Of a stretch of DNA of 20,183 nucleotides, positions 6,747-15,596 are shown in pieces. Source of the stretch: Prevotella sp. UBA746 (GTDB taxonomy: Bacteria; Bacteroidota; Bacteroidia; Bacteroidales; Bacteroidaceae); NCBI GenBank assembly GCA_002298545.1, contig DBKQ01000081.1:1-20183 (forward strand), in the 5' to 3' direction. The notes under the pieces were generated by a model. The model was not told the DNA's origin. It ran no database searches and saw only the letters and a list, made by a program, of their open reading frames with translations. The position numbers were made by a program, and so were the translations under genes. Each line of letters opens with the position of its first letter. The first letter of the stretch is position 1.

Positions 6747-8096
6747 TTATCTGCCAGTTGCGTGAAGATATTCACTTATGGCAATTTTATATCTTATGCA
6801 TGCGTCGATATATGCTGTGCGAGATTTTTCGTATAGTGCGTCAGCTTGTAGTCTTTCAGTCATTGTACAAGATCCACTTCGATAAGCTGTTGCTTGTTGC
6901 TTTTGGTTTTGCTTGGCTTGTTGCAGTTGTTTTTCTGCCACCTCCACTTGTTTGTATTTTTCGTTAAGAGTGTTCCACTTCATTGAAATTTGAACCTCCA
7001 TCAGTCGCCTTTTGTCATTATAGTCAACCTCAGCCTTTCGTATAGATAAGTCTGAACGTTTTAGGGTATGTTTCCCTCCCCACCATGCGGAGAGAGGAAT
7101 GGAAACGTTTGCCGCTGCGACCCATCCAGTAGAATGAGGGTCGAAGAAGTTGTTGTATAGTCCGCCGTCCCGTTTGGCATACATGTGGTGGTAACTAAGT
7201 GCAAACATAGCCCCCACGGTTGGAAGCAGACCGCCTCTGACGTATTTTTTTTGTTGTTTTGTTGCGTCAATTTTGAGCTGTAGAAGTTTTGTTTCATGCC
7301 TGTCAAGTAAGGCTGTTTCATGTGCAATCTGGTAAAGCGTTGGCTCTTTTGTTGTGTAAATGTCGTCCCACTCAATGCTGTCAATCTTTTCCGTCCCGAG
7401 CAAGTATGCCATATATTCTTTACAGAGCTTTTTCCCGTTGTCTATTTGAAGATGAGCACTCTCGAGTTGTGAAACTTTTATGTCCACTTGCATTTTGTCA
7501 TTTTGTGTTACTAAACCGGCTTTCAGTGCCAAAGTGGCATCATGCTTTGCACATTCTGCGAGCGAATCCATTGTTCTTAGTGACTTATCCATCTCGTATA
7601 GTTGTGCCAGTTGCCAGAAATATTGTTCAACTTCCTGTTTCAGTTCGTCTTCCTTTATTGCGGTGAGTTCGTTTGTAGCTTTAATTCCGATTTCCGACAG
7701 TTTGTTTGCACTTGTTATTCTCCCTCCGGTATATATAGGCTGCACGAAGCGCAGTCCGCCGAAGACGCCGTATTTCAGAATTTGTACGTTTTCAGCTATA
7801 AAACTTTTATCATCAGACATTGCCGTGAAAAGAAAGTCCATCAATTCCGATCCCTCTCCGAGTCCGCGGTTTCGCATGAAGGCAGTTGCCGTAATCGATA
7901 CGTGTGGAAAGTATTTGGTGTATAGTTGCTTTTTCAGTTCCTTCATCGATTCTGTGTCCATTCTTTTCTTTTGCAGCTCCGTATTGTTCTGCAGAGCAGT
8001 GTCTATGGCTTTTTGTAGAGTGAAGACATTCTGTGCTTTAGCTGTGGCTGCAATAATAAGCAGCATTGCTGTTATATAGATATTTATTTTTTTCAT
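6747..8096 (-). CDS. TolC-family outer-membrane efflux protein
   Basis: This 449-residue protein is the outer-membrane channel of the tripartite pump encoded with it. It has a cleavable signal peptide (MKKINIYITAMLLIIAATAKA, cleavage probably after AKA). Two repeated halves are visible, each with long heptad-rich helices (for example ELKQEVEQYFWQLAQLYEMD in the first half and EKQLQQAKQNQKQQATAYRSG in the second), separated by beta-barrel segments such as FGGLRFVQPIYTGG. Trimerisation across the periplasm is known for the family. It begins 20 nt after the RND pump stop codon and closes the operon. Length and architecture are normal; the N-terminal TLQKAIDTALQNN is a typical family start. Confidence 0.92.
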   Translation of the reverse strand: MKKINIYITAMLLIIAATAKAQNVFTLQKAIDTALQNNTELQKKRMDTESMKELKKQLYTKYFPHVSITATAFMRNRGLGEGSELMDFLFTAMSDDKSFIAENVQILKYGVFGGLRFVQPIYTGGRITSANKLSEIGIKATNELTAIKEDELKQEVEQYFWQLAQLYEMDKSLRTMDSLAECAKHDATLALKAGLVTQNDKMQVDIKVSQLESAHLQIDNGKKLCKEYMAYLLGTEKIDSIEWDDIYTTKEPTLYQIAHETALLDRHETKLLQLKIDATKQQKKYVRGGLLPTVGAMFALSYHHMYAKRDGGLYNNFFDPHSTGWVAAANVSIPLSAWWGGKHTLKRSDLSIRKAEVDYNDKRRLMEVQISMKWNTLNEKYKQVEVAEKQLQQAKQNQKQQATAYRSGSCTMTERLQADALYEKSRTAYIDACIRYKIAISEYLHATGR

Positions 8097-8116
8097 AATG
8101 TATGGATATTAACCGT

Positions 8117-11100
8117 TCATTTCCTTTTCTCCATCAATTTCCAGTATGCACATGGCATGACGGTAACGACAAGTATTGTAGCCGTCAATGTTCCGAAACA
8201 TATAATCCATCCCATCGATGGCCACAGGGTGCTGTCGGAAAACATTAGAGGGATTACTCCTACGGCAGTAGTTGCCGATGTGAGGAAGATTGGAATCATC
8301 CTGCGTTTGCCAGCTTCCATGGCAGCTTCTTTTGTAGAAAGCCCCTTCTTTATCTGTTCGTTAGCGTAGTCGAACATGATAACTGAGTTTCTCATTACTA
8401 TTCCGAGAAGCGAAAATACTCCGAGCATTGACGTCATGCTGAAGTCACTCCCTGATAACCATAATCCTATTGCGGCCCCCGGAAGAGCGAGCAATGTTCC
8501 GCACATGGCTAAAAGCGAAAGGCGGAACCGCTTGAAATTCATTACCATAACAAGAAGTATTATACAAAGACTGCATGCAAAACTTTCCGCAAGTGGTTCG
8601 GCAATATCAGCGTTGAGCTTTGATGCACCCCAGGGCTTGTATTTAATACCATTATTCAATTTTGGTATTATATTCTCCCTTACATGCATGTTTATTTCTT
8701 TCGATAATTTAGCCTGACTATATCCAGGTTTTACGTCTGCCTCCACGCTAACACAGCGTTTCCCTTCTGTATGTATAATGTTTGCCTCTTGCCAGTCTGG
8801 GTGTATTCTTGCAATCTGTCTAAGAGGAGCGTTCCCTCCGAAGGTTGTCCCGATATATTCGTTTCCAATATCGCTTATGTCATGTCTTAGATTGCGGTCG
8901 GCTGTATAGAGCATCACAGGCATTTCGTAATCCTCGTCCCAAATACTTCCCGCCTTCAGTCCGCCATATTTCATAGCCATGTTTGATGCAACCGACATTC
9001 TTGTTACTCCAAGCTGTGCTGCACTTATAGGCTCGAGTTCAATATTTGTAACGGCTTGTTTTTCTCCGAATCCGTCGTGGATCCAAATCAGTCCGTCAAC
9101 AGTCCTCATATATTGTTTGACCGAATCAGCAGTCTGATGCAAGTCTTCAAGATTGTCTCCTTCAAGCATTACGCACAGTCCGCTTGCCATGGCATACGAA
9201 AGCTGGTACATTCTGACATATGTGTCAGGCCACCTTTCCTCAAAATATCCTGTGTAGTCACGTATCAAATCGAGAGTCTCCTTGTTTCCCTTACTCCTTA
9301 TGATAATCTGCGAGAAGGATTTCTTTCCCATTGCGATAGGGGCAGAGACCATAAAGCGCGGCATAAGTTGCCCCACGAATTCTGTTACGTCAACAATCCT
9401 GTTGTCTTTTCTCATCACAGCTGCCACACTGTCTGTAATAGCCGCCGTACGTTCTATGCTCGTACCGTTTGGATTGTGGATTTCAATTACAAACTGGTCT
9501 CGGTCAGCGTTCGGAACCATTTTCTGTGGAATACTCATAAATAGCCATGCACCGCCGGCGACGAGCAGTACACATAGACATATTGTCTGCCATGGATACC
9601 GGAAACATAGATGGAGCAATTTTTCATATCCCCTTTGGATAGGGGTGAGCAGCTTTGATTCTTTTATTTTGCTTTTGCCAGATGTAGATTTTCCAAGCAA
9701 CTTGTGGTTGAGCAGTGGTACGATGATCATTGCCACGACCAGTGAAGTGAGCAGGGCGATTATCAATGTGCATGTAAACACCTTGAAGAAAGTGCTGAAC
9801 AGCTGTGGCATGAATGTTAGCGTTGGCAGAAAAACCATGCAGATACTTAGTGTGGCGATGCTTATCGATGGAAAATAGTTGTGCGCACTCATTACGGATG
9901 CAAACCAACTGGAATTTCCTTTTTTCAATAATTCCTGATGTCCATCGATGATAATGATAGAATCGTCAACTACCATTCCGAGAGCTACAATCAATGCGGC
10001 TAAGGTAACGTTGTTTAGCGGAATGTTGAAAATGTTCATCAATCCGAACGTTATCATTATTGTTATAGGTATTGATGTTCCGGCAACGATTGCTGACTTT
10101 ACAGGAAAGAGAACCATCATTACTAAAATAACGATGATAATTGCTTCTACAAGGTCGCCAAGAAAGCTGACTATAGAATCTTCTACCACTTTAGGTTGGT
10201 TGGCGATATTTGTTATATGAACTCCGTCTGGTAGTTCTTCTCGAAACTCATCTACCTTCTTGTCCACCTCTTTCCCGAAAGAGATGATGTCTCCGCCACG
10301 TTTCATTTCCATACACAGCATTACAGCCCTTCTCCCGTTGTTGTGGATATAGCTGTTCACTTCTGGGTATTCGCGCACTACACGTGCCACATCTTTCAGC
10401 CTAATAATTTTTCCAGTTGGGTCGTTGAGGATAATTTGGTCGGAGAGTTCTCTTTCTGTCTTGTAGCTGGAGGTTACGTGTATCGGTAAGTCTATATTGT
10501 CGTCGTCCACATGTGCACCGCCTGTCGTAATACCTTGCATGGCAAGCATTGCGCTTATCATGGTACTGTTTACTCCGAAGCGTACCATCCTCTCTTTGTC
10601 GAGATAAATACTTATCTGCTCATGTAGCACACCTTGTTTCCTAAGGTTTGTGATATTCTTCACGCCCAAGAGCCGCTCTTTCAGTTTCGTGGCGTATTCA
10701 TCGAGCTCGCGGTAGCTCTTGTCTTTACTGTCGAGCACAATTAGTTTTGCAGCAGCGTCTCCGAAGTTGTCGAGTACGGCAACTCCAAGCACTCCTGCGG
10801 GGAGAATCGTCTTTTGCAGTAGAGGCAGTCCGTCTTTTATTCTGCCCCATACTTCATTTGTTTTTTTTGCCCCCTCGTCGTTAAGAATTACTCTTATTGT
10901 AACTATACCGTCGCTCGAAACGGAAGAGGTTTGAGCGGCATCAACTTCGCTGAAGCTGAACAGATAATCTTCAAGTCTGTTTGTTACCTGCTTTTCCACG
11001 TCTTCTGCCGATGCACCAGGATAAACCGCAGCAACAATAGCCACCGGCATGTTAAACTCCGGAAACTCCTGTTTTGGCATTTTCCATAGCGACAGCAGTC

Positions 11101-11182
11101 CGCCGATGATGAGCAGCAGTAGGAAAAAGACAACCAGCCTATGGTTGTGCATCGTGGCTTTTGTAAAATTGGGCATTTTCAT
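8117..11182 (-). CDS. RND-family efflux transporter permease (AcrB-like)
   Basis: This 1021-residue inner-membrane pump drives proton-coupled efflux to the TolC-like channel. It has the duplicated RND plan: a membrane helix at about 17-33, a large periplasmic loop to about 335, helices 2-6, then the same again (second periplasmic loop roughly 560-850). The proton-relay pair of helix 4 is present as D406-D407 in GMVVDDSIIIID. In helix 10 the position equivalent to the AcrB lysine (GLSAKNA) is arginine here (GIVMRNSVIMFDY), a difference also found in some other RND branches. The ATG overlaps the adaptor stop codon by 4 bp. Hydrophobic compounds are more likely substrates than metals because D-D is kept, but this is inference. 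Confidence 0.94.
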   Translation of the reverse strand: MKMPNFTKATMHNHRLVVFFLLLLIIGGLLSLWKMPKQEFPEFNMPVAIVAAVYPGASAEDVEKQVTNRLEDYLFSFSEVDAAQTSSVSSDGIVTIRVILNDEGAKKTNEVWGRIKDGLPLLQKTILPAGVLGVAVLDNFGDAAAKLIVLDSKDKSYRELDEYATKLKERLLGVKNITNLRKQGVLHEQISIYLDKERMVRFGVNSTMISAMLAMQGITTGGAHVDDDNIDLPIHVTSSYKTERELSDQIILNDPTGKIIRLKDVARVVREYPEVNSYIHNNGRRAVMLCMEMKRGGDIISFGKEVDKKVDEFREELPDGVHITNIANQPKVVEDSIVSFLGDLVEAIIIVILVMMVLFPVKSAIVAGTSIPITIMITFGLMNIFNIPLNNVTLAALIVALGMVVDDSIIIIDGHQELLKKGNSSWFASVMSAHNYFPSISIATLSICMVFLPTLTFMPQLFSTFFKVFTCTLIIALLTSLVVAMIIVPLLNHKLLGKSTSGKSKIKESKLLTPIQRGYEKLLHLCFRYPWQTICLCVLLVAGGAWLFMSIPQKMVPNADRDQFVIEIHNPNGTSIERTAAITDSVAAVMRKDNRIVDVTEFVGQLMPRFMVSAPIAMGKKSFSQIIIRSKGNKETLDLIRDYTGYFEERWPDTYVRMYQLSYAMASGLCVMLEGDNLEDLHQTADSVKQYMRTVDGLIWIHDGFGEKQAVTNIELEPISAAQLGVTRMSVASNMAMKYGGLKAGSIWDEDYEMPVMLYTADRNLRHDISDIGNEYIGTTFGGNAPLRQIARIHPDWQEANIIHTEGKRCVSVEADVKPGYSQAKLSKEINMHVRENIIPKLNNGIKYKPWGASKLNADIAEPLAESFACSLCIILLVMVMNFKRFRLSLLAMCGTLLALPGAAIGLWLSGSDFSMTSMLGVFSLLGIVMRNSVIMFDYANEQIKKGLSTKEAAMEAGKRRMIPIFLTSATTAVGVIPLMFSDSTLWPSMGWIICFGTLTATILVVTVMPCAYWKLMEKRK

Positions 11183-12222
11183 CTTATTTCCTTTATGGTC
11201 TGTCCTTCACAGATTTTGTTTTGTCCTTCGGTTATGACGTGTTCTCCGTCGTGTATTCCTCCAAATATAACAACACCGTCTTTAGAATACATTCCAACTT
11301 CAACTTTCTGCCTGTAAGCTTTTCCGTTGCGTACCACCCATACGTAATGCTCCTCTCCAGTGTTTTCCTTTACGGCAGCTACGGGTAAGATGAAGCCCAT
11401 TCTGCCTTGTGTGGATTTAGGCCACAGTTGTACGTTGCATACCATGCCATGCATCAGTTCGTGTTGTCTGTTGGCAATGCGCAGCTTCACTTCATAGCTG
11501 TGAGTAAGTCTGTCGCCAATCACGCCAATTTCATCCACATGGGCTGTGAAGTTTATGTTGTCTCCGAGAGCAAGAACCTTCACGTTCGCTTCGTCGCCTT
11601 TCTTTATTTTGGGTATTTCCCGTTCCGGAACAGGTACCTTTACGTTTACCTCGTCAATGTCAAGTATTGTAAAAGCTGAAAATATCATCCCGTAGTTTTC
11701 TCCAACTTCGATTGCTCTTTTGCCGATTACTCCCGGCACGGGGGCATAGAGTTTTGTGTCGTTGAGCCTTTTCTTTGCAGCTGCATACATGCTTCTTGCT
11801 TGTTCGAGCTTGGTTTGCACCTCCACATATTTTATTTCAGAAATGCTTTGTCCTTCATGCATTATGTTTACTCTTCTCATTGCGTCTTCCGCCTGGTTGA
11901 GACTGGCACGGGCAATATCATAACTGTTCTTCAGATCTTGCGGGTCAAGTTCTGCCAACAGTTGTCCTTTTTTAACATAGTCCCCTTCGTCCACGAAGAT
12001 ACGCATAATAGTTCCTGGCACTTTAAATCCAACACCGGTAGAAGTTTTCGCCTCTATTTCACCTACGTAGTACCATTTGTTTTCAAGTGTAGTAAGTTTT
12101 GCAACGATGGTCTTACACGCTTGCCTGTTGTCTTTCTTCTCCTCTTTCTTTGTGTAGCATGCTGTGAGTGAGTATAAAGAAAGGAGAATGAATACTGTTT
12201 GGGAGATATGCTTAAATGTCAT
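11179..12222 (-). CDS. RND efflux periplasmic adaptor (membrane fusion lipoprotein)
   Basis: This 347-residue protein links the RND pump to the outer-membrane channel. A lipoprotein signal peptide ends in LTAC, with the lipidated cysteine at 22. Then come the first half of a barrel-sandwich hybrid (GVGFKVPGTIMRIFVDEGDY and KKGQLLAELDPQDLK), a short helical hairpin (about 100-150: ARASLNQAEDAMRR...QTKLEQARSMYAAAKKRL), and its second half (DTKLYAPVPGVIGKRAIEVGE). A beta-barrel and a membrane-proximal domain follow (VPVPEREIPKIKKGDEANV onward). It is the first gene of the efflux operon and overlaps the pump gene by 4 bp. I found no TAnnTTTG promoter directly upstream, and no TetR/MarR-type regulator gene lies nearby. 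Confidence 0.93.
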   Translation of the reverse strand: MTFKHISQTVFILLSLYSLTACYTKKEEKKDNRQACKTIVAKLTTLENKWYYVGEIEAKTSTGVGFKVPGTIMRIFVDEGDYVKKGQLLAELDPQDLKNSYDIARASLNQAEDAMRRVNIMHEGQSISEIKYVEVQTKLEQARSMYAAAKKRLNDTKLYAPVPGVIGKRAIEVGENYGMIFSAFTILDIDEVNVKVPVPEREIPKIKKGDEANVKVLALGDNINFTAHVDEIGVIGDRLTHSYEVKLRIANRQHELMHGMVCNVQLWPKSTQGRMGFILPVAAVKENTGEEHYVWVVRNGKAYRQKVEVGMYSKDGVVIFGGIHDGEHVITEGQNKICEGQTIKEIR

Positions 12223-12319
12223 TCTTTGTCTTGTTAAATAATTATATAACTTCTTGTTCTTTCAGCTTTGAAGTCGTATCTTAGCATTGGCGATTTTGGG
12301 TTTTATCTATATATAAGAT

Positions 12320-12378
12320 AGAGACTGCACGAAAAATTCTTATGGTTGTTATGTCCAGAATTTTTCTGTACAGTCTCT
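12320..12378. terminator. long imperfect hairpin between prfC and the efflux operon
   Basis: Arms 12320-12340 (AGAGACTGCACGAAAAATTCT) and 12357-12378 pair with one G-T/A-C position and one bulged base, leaving a 16-nt loop. It lies 10 nt past the prfC stop codon, where a terminator is expected. A clear T-run (TTTTTTTATCTTTT) follows only on the plus strand, while on the minus, transcribed strand the sequence after the hairpin is ATCTTATATATAG. Terminator or processing stem-loop are both possible. Confidence 0.5.
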
Positions 12379-12388
12379 TTTTTATCTT

Positions 12389-13957
12389 TTAGAACTCACT
12401 TGTAAAGTGGAACTTTATATGCTTGAAGTCCTGCTGAGCCATTGACAACACGTAGCCAGAGTCTGCGAGGAACACGTCTCTTCCGTCTTTGTCCTTTGCC
12501 ATATACTGGTATTTGCGTTTCTTGAAGTTCTCCAGTTCCTCCGGGTCGTCGCTTTCTATCCAGCATGCCTTGTAGAGATGGATAGGTTCCCAGCGGCACT
12601 TTGCGTTATATTCGTTCTCCAGTCGGTATTGGATAACTTCAAACTGCAGCTGTCCTACTGTTCCGATAATCTTTCTTCCGTTGAACTGGTTTACAAACAT
12701 CTGTGCCACACCCTCGTCCATAAGTTGGTCGATACCCTTGTTTAGTTGTTTGCTCTTCATAGGGTCATCGTTCTCGATATATTTGAACATCTCTGGCGAG
12801 AATGACGGCAGTCCCTTGAAGTGCAGCTTCTCGCCGTCGGTCAGCGTGTCGCCTATTTTAAAGATACCGTTGTCTGGCAAACCTACGATGTCGCCAGGGT
12901 AAGCCTCTTCGATGGTACTCTTGCGCTGTGCCATGAATTGGGTAGGGGAGGAGAAACGCACTGTCTTGCCCTGTCTTACGTGCAGATAAGGCTTGTTCCT
13001 TTCAAACTTACCGCTGCACACCTTGCAGAATGCGATACATGAGCGATGGTTAGGGTCGATATTCGCCGTAATCTTGAATATGAAGCCCGTAAACTTCGGT
13101 TCTTCTGGTTTTACTATGCGTTCTACGGCTTGTGTAGGACGTGGGCTCGGTGCAATCTTCACGAAGCAGTTTAGCAGCTCCTGGACACCGAAGTTGTTGA
13201 GCGCAGAACCGAAGAATACTGGTGCCACAGCTGCCGAACGATAGTCTTCCACGTTGAATTCGGGGTAGACGCCCTCCACGAGTTCCAGGTCTTCGCGCAG
13301 TTTCTCGGCATCCTGTTCTCCGATATGTGTATCGAGGTCGTTACTGTTGATGTCCACTTCAACCTTTTCCGTTACCCTCTGTTTGTCGGGTTTAAAAAGG
13401 TCGAGCTTGTTTTCGTATATATTATAAACGCCTTTAAACTTTGCTCCCTGGTTGATAGGCCATGACAGAGGACGCACCTTTATCTCGAGTTCCTCCTCCA
13501 GCTCGTCGAGTAGGTCGAACGGGTCGCGTCCCTCGCGGTCCATCTTGTTGATGAAGATAATAACCGGAGTGTTTCTCATGCGGCAGACACTCATCAGCTT
13601 ACGGGTCTGTGCCTCCACACCCTTTGCTCCGTCCACTACGATGATAGCTGAGTCTACAGCAGTCAGCGTGCGGTATGTGTCTTCTGCGAAGTCCTGGTGA
13701 CCGGGAGTGTCAAGGATATTCACCTTGTACCCCTCGTAGTCAAACTCCATCACGGAGGTAGAAACGGAGATTCCGCGCTGCTTCTCGATGTCCATCCAGT
13801 CGGAAGTTGCTGTTTTGCGTATTTTATTGTTTTTTACTGCACCAGCCACCTGTATCTGTCCTCCGAAGAGCAGGAACTTCTCCGTTAGAGTCGTCTTTCC
13901 TGCATCAGGGTGTGATATGATGGCGAATGTGCGTCTTCTTTCTATTTCGTTAGGCAT
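12389..13957 (-). CDS. prfC: peptide chain release factor 3 (RF3)
   Basis: RF3 is a translational GTPase that removes RF1/RF2 from the ribosome after peptide release. The 522-residue length is normal. Visible GTPase motifs are the P-loop SHPDAGKTT (15-23), switch II DTPGHQDFAEDTYRTL (83-98) and NKMDREGRDP (137-146). SDWMDIEKQRGISVSTSVM (52-70) is a strong RF3 signature that separates it from EF-G. Later domains are present to the end (GQLQFEVIQYRLENEY, then LADSGYVLSMAQQDF). The start ATG at 13957 gives the usual MPNEIERRRTFAIISHPDAG. It follows rfbD after a 178-nt repeat-rich spacer with no recognisable promoter, and is followed by a long hairpin. Confidence 0.97.
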   Translation of the reverse strand: MPNEIERRRTFAIISHPDAGKTTLTEKFLLFGGQIQVAGAVKNNKIRKTATSDWMDIEKQRGISVSTSVMEFDYEGYKVNILDTPGHQDFAEDTYRTLTAVDSAIIVVDGAKGVEAQTRKLMSVCRMRNTPVIIFINKMDREGRDPFDLLDELEEELEIKVRPLSWPINQGAKFKGVYNIYENKLDLFKPDKQRVTEKVEVDINSNDLDTHIGEQDAEKLREDLELVEGVYPEFNVEDYRSAAVAPVFFGSALNNFGVQELLNCFVKIAPSPRPTQAVERIVKPEEPKFTGFIFKITANIDPNHRSCIAFCKVCSGKFERNKPYLHVRQGKTVRFSSPTQFMAQRKSTIEEAYPGDIVGLPDNGIFKIGDTLTDGEKLHFKGLPSFSPEMFKYIENDDPMKSKQLNKGIDQLMDEGVAQMFVNQFNGRKIIGTVGQLQFEVIQYRLENEYNAKCRWEPIHLYKACWIESDDPEELENFKKRKYQYMAKDKDGRDVFLADSGYVLSMAQQDFKHIKFHFTSEF

Positions 13958-13962
13958 AATGT

Positions 13963-14050
13963 AAAATTGAAAAATTGAAAAATTGAAAAATTGAAGGATT
14001 GAAGAATTGAAAATTGAAAGATTGAAGAATTGAAAATGAGAATTGAAGAA
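13963..14050. repeat. low-complexity tandem ATTGAAAA-type repeat upstream of prfC
   Basis: About eleven degenerate copies of an 8-bp unit (AAAAATTG, AAGAATTG, AAGGATTG, AAAGATTG) run head to tail from 13963 to 14050, ending 6 bp from the prfC start codon. On the prfC strand this is a pyrimidine-rich CAATTTTT series and would form the end of the leader RNA. Similar AT-rich spacers are common in Bacteroidales. Slippage could vary the copy number. Confidence 0.8.
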
Positions 14051-14135
14051 CTTGTATTTAATTCTTAATTCATCAATTCTTAATCGGTGTAGCCGACAAT
14101 TTTAAATTCTACATTCTTAACTCTACACTCTTGAT
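14051..14135. other. AT-rich spacer after rfbD with a small hairpin
   Basis: The rest of the rfbD-prfC spacer contains repeated AATTCTTAA words and one short hairpin, TCGG-TGTAG-CCGA (about 14085-14098). On the transcribed strand it could be a weak rfbD terminator. No TAnnTTTG box was found for prfC, so either the gene is read through from upstream or its promoter is atypical. Confidence 0.35.
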
Positions 14136-15011
14136 TCATTTATTCATATTATTCATGCAAACTTCCAAGCTGTCAACCCAATACGGGATGTTGATGTCGA
14201 AAGTCTCCTTGATTTTTGTCTTGTCAAGCACGCTATAAGCCGGACGTTTTACCGGACTTGGAAATTCGTCACTGTGACAAGGCTGTATGTTGCAATTTGT
14301 ATTGCCGGCAAGTTTTGCAATCTTTATCGTGAAATCATACCAACTGCATACTCCTTCGTTTGAGAAATGGTAAATGCCGGAGTTGTTTTCAAACAGTCGC
14401 TCGCTGATAATTTTGTTGATAGCCTTTGCAAGGTCAAGAGCATAAGTCGGAGTGCCACACTGGTCGAACACAACCTTTAGCTGAGGTTTTGTAGCTGTGA
14501 GGTTAAGCATCGTCTTCACGAAGTTCTTGCCGAACTCCGAGTACAACCAAGCTGTGCGCAGGATGATATGGTTTACTCCCGTTGCGATAATCTTCTGCTC
14601 GCCGTGCAACTTTGTCAGTCCGTAGACTCCAGTAGGAGTACCTTTCTGATCCTCTTTGCAAGGTGTGTTGTACGGGTCTCCACCGAACACGTAGTCTGTG
14701 CTGATATGTACGAGCAGTCCGTCAACCTCCTTCATGGCTATAGCTAAGTTTTCGGGTGCCGTAGCGTTAAGTTCCTCCACGATGTCGCCAGCCGTCTCCG
14801 CAGCATCAACGTTAGTCCATGCAGCACAGTTTACGATGCATTTTATGTCATTCTCCTTCACCATCTTGCGGATGTCGTCAAGCGAAGTGATGTCGAGATG
14901 CGTATATCCGTCGCAAACATCTGTGAATATATATTTGTCGTTGCTTTCCTTTGCAACGATTTGCATTTCATTACCGAGCTGCCCCCCGGCTCCAGTTACC
15001 AAAATATTCAT
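14136..15011 (-). CDS. rfbD: dTDP-4-dehydrorhamnose reductase
   Basis: This 291-residue enzyme catalyses the last step of dTDP-L-rhamnose synthesis, reducing dTDP-4-dehydro-L-rhamnose with NAD(P)H. It is an extended short-chain dehydrogenase. The nucleotide-binding motif is GAGGQLG (7-13), the catalytic triad is T105 (in STDYVFGG) with Y130 and K134 (YGLTK), and RTAWLYSEFGKNFV (152-165) is characteristic of RfbD/RmlD. Length is normal. It starts 5 nt after the DUF4924 stop codon, so the two are co-transcribed. The other rhamnose genes (rfbA, rfbB, rfbC) are not in this window, so the pathway is split or they lie elsewhere. Confidence 0.95.
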   Translation of the reverse strand: MNILVTGAGGQLGNEMQIVAKESNDKYIFTDVCDGYTHLDITSLDDIRKMVKENDIKCIVNCAAWTNVDAAETAGDIVEELNATAPENLAIAMKEVDGLLVHISTDYVFGGDPYNTPCKEDQKGTPTGVYGLTKLHGEQKIIATGVNHIILRTAWLYSEFGKNFVKTMLNLTATKPQLKVVFDQCGTPTYALDLAKAINKIISERLFENNSGIYHFSNEGVCSWYDFTIKIAKLAGNTNCNIQPCHSDEFPSPVKRPAYSVLDKTKIKETFDINIPYWVDSLEVCMNNMNK

Positions 15012-15016
15012 ATTCT

Positions 15017-15562
15017 TTAATCTAATTCGAGTTCACCTTTTTTGTCTTTGAAATAATAGTCGTTGAGCATGCCGATGAATGTTGTTATTTCCTTTATGGC
15101 ATGCTCCGTGTCAGGAGACACGGTTTTCTTCTGCAGTCGTAGCATCATTACGCCGTAGAGGGCATTGAAGCATGTTTCTATTTCGTTCTCCTCTTTGTCA
15201 GCTCCGCGTTTGCGTAGTTCCACGATAAACGGCAACACCTTGTAGTATTCGCTGTTATAAAACGGGAATTTTGAACTTGAGAGTAGCTCGGCGCTCAGTT
15301 CCGAGAGTTGCTGAATGATAATTTTGTTAATCTGCAAGTGTCCCTTCTCGCGGCATCCCTCGCTGTTCATCATCTTCACGAGATTGCCGTACCAGTCGGT
15401 CATTTCCTCCTTCTGTTCGTCTGTATATTCAAATCTGTCGATATATTCGCGCTTTATCCTTGCCAATGAGCATCCGTAGGCGCGTATGATATCCTCCACT
15501 TGCCACATATATAGCAAGTATTCTGCAATGTTCTTTTTTCTTAGTTCTTGAGATATAAACAT
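15017..15562 (-). CDS. DUF4924 family protein
   Basis: This 181-residue, largely helical, charged protein has no signal peptide or membrane segment and should be cytoplasmic. The start MFISQELRKKNIAEYLLYMW and the VEDIIRAYG that follows match what I recall of DUF4924, a Bacteroidales family of unknown function that often neighbours a LysE-type exporter and rfbD, as here. No catalytic motif is visible; only two cysteines (C31 in YGCSLAR and C75 in SEGCREKG) precede the helical second half. It starts 34 nt after the LysE-type gene and ends 5 nt before rfbD, so it is mid-operon. Function cannot be given. Confidence 0.75.
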   Translation of the reverse strand: MFISQELRKKNIAEYLLYMWQVEDIIRAYGCSLARIKREYIDRFEYTDEQKEEMTDWYGNLVKMMNSEGCREKGHLQINKIIIQQLSELSAELLSSSKFPFYNSEYYKVLPFIVELRKRGADKEENEIETCFNALYGVMMLRLQKKTVSPDTEHAIKEITTFIGMLNDYYFKDKKGELELD

Positions 15563-15596
15563 ATAATGAAATGTTTAAAAGTATTTTCCTTGAAGT

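Noticed and set aside
8117..12222. Heavy-metal (CusA/CzcA) efflux system
   Set aside because: The helix-4 motif is the D-D pair of drug-type pumps, and no metal-binding Met/His clusters are seen in pump or adaptor.
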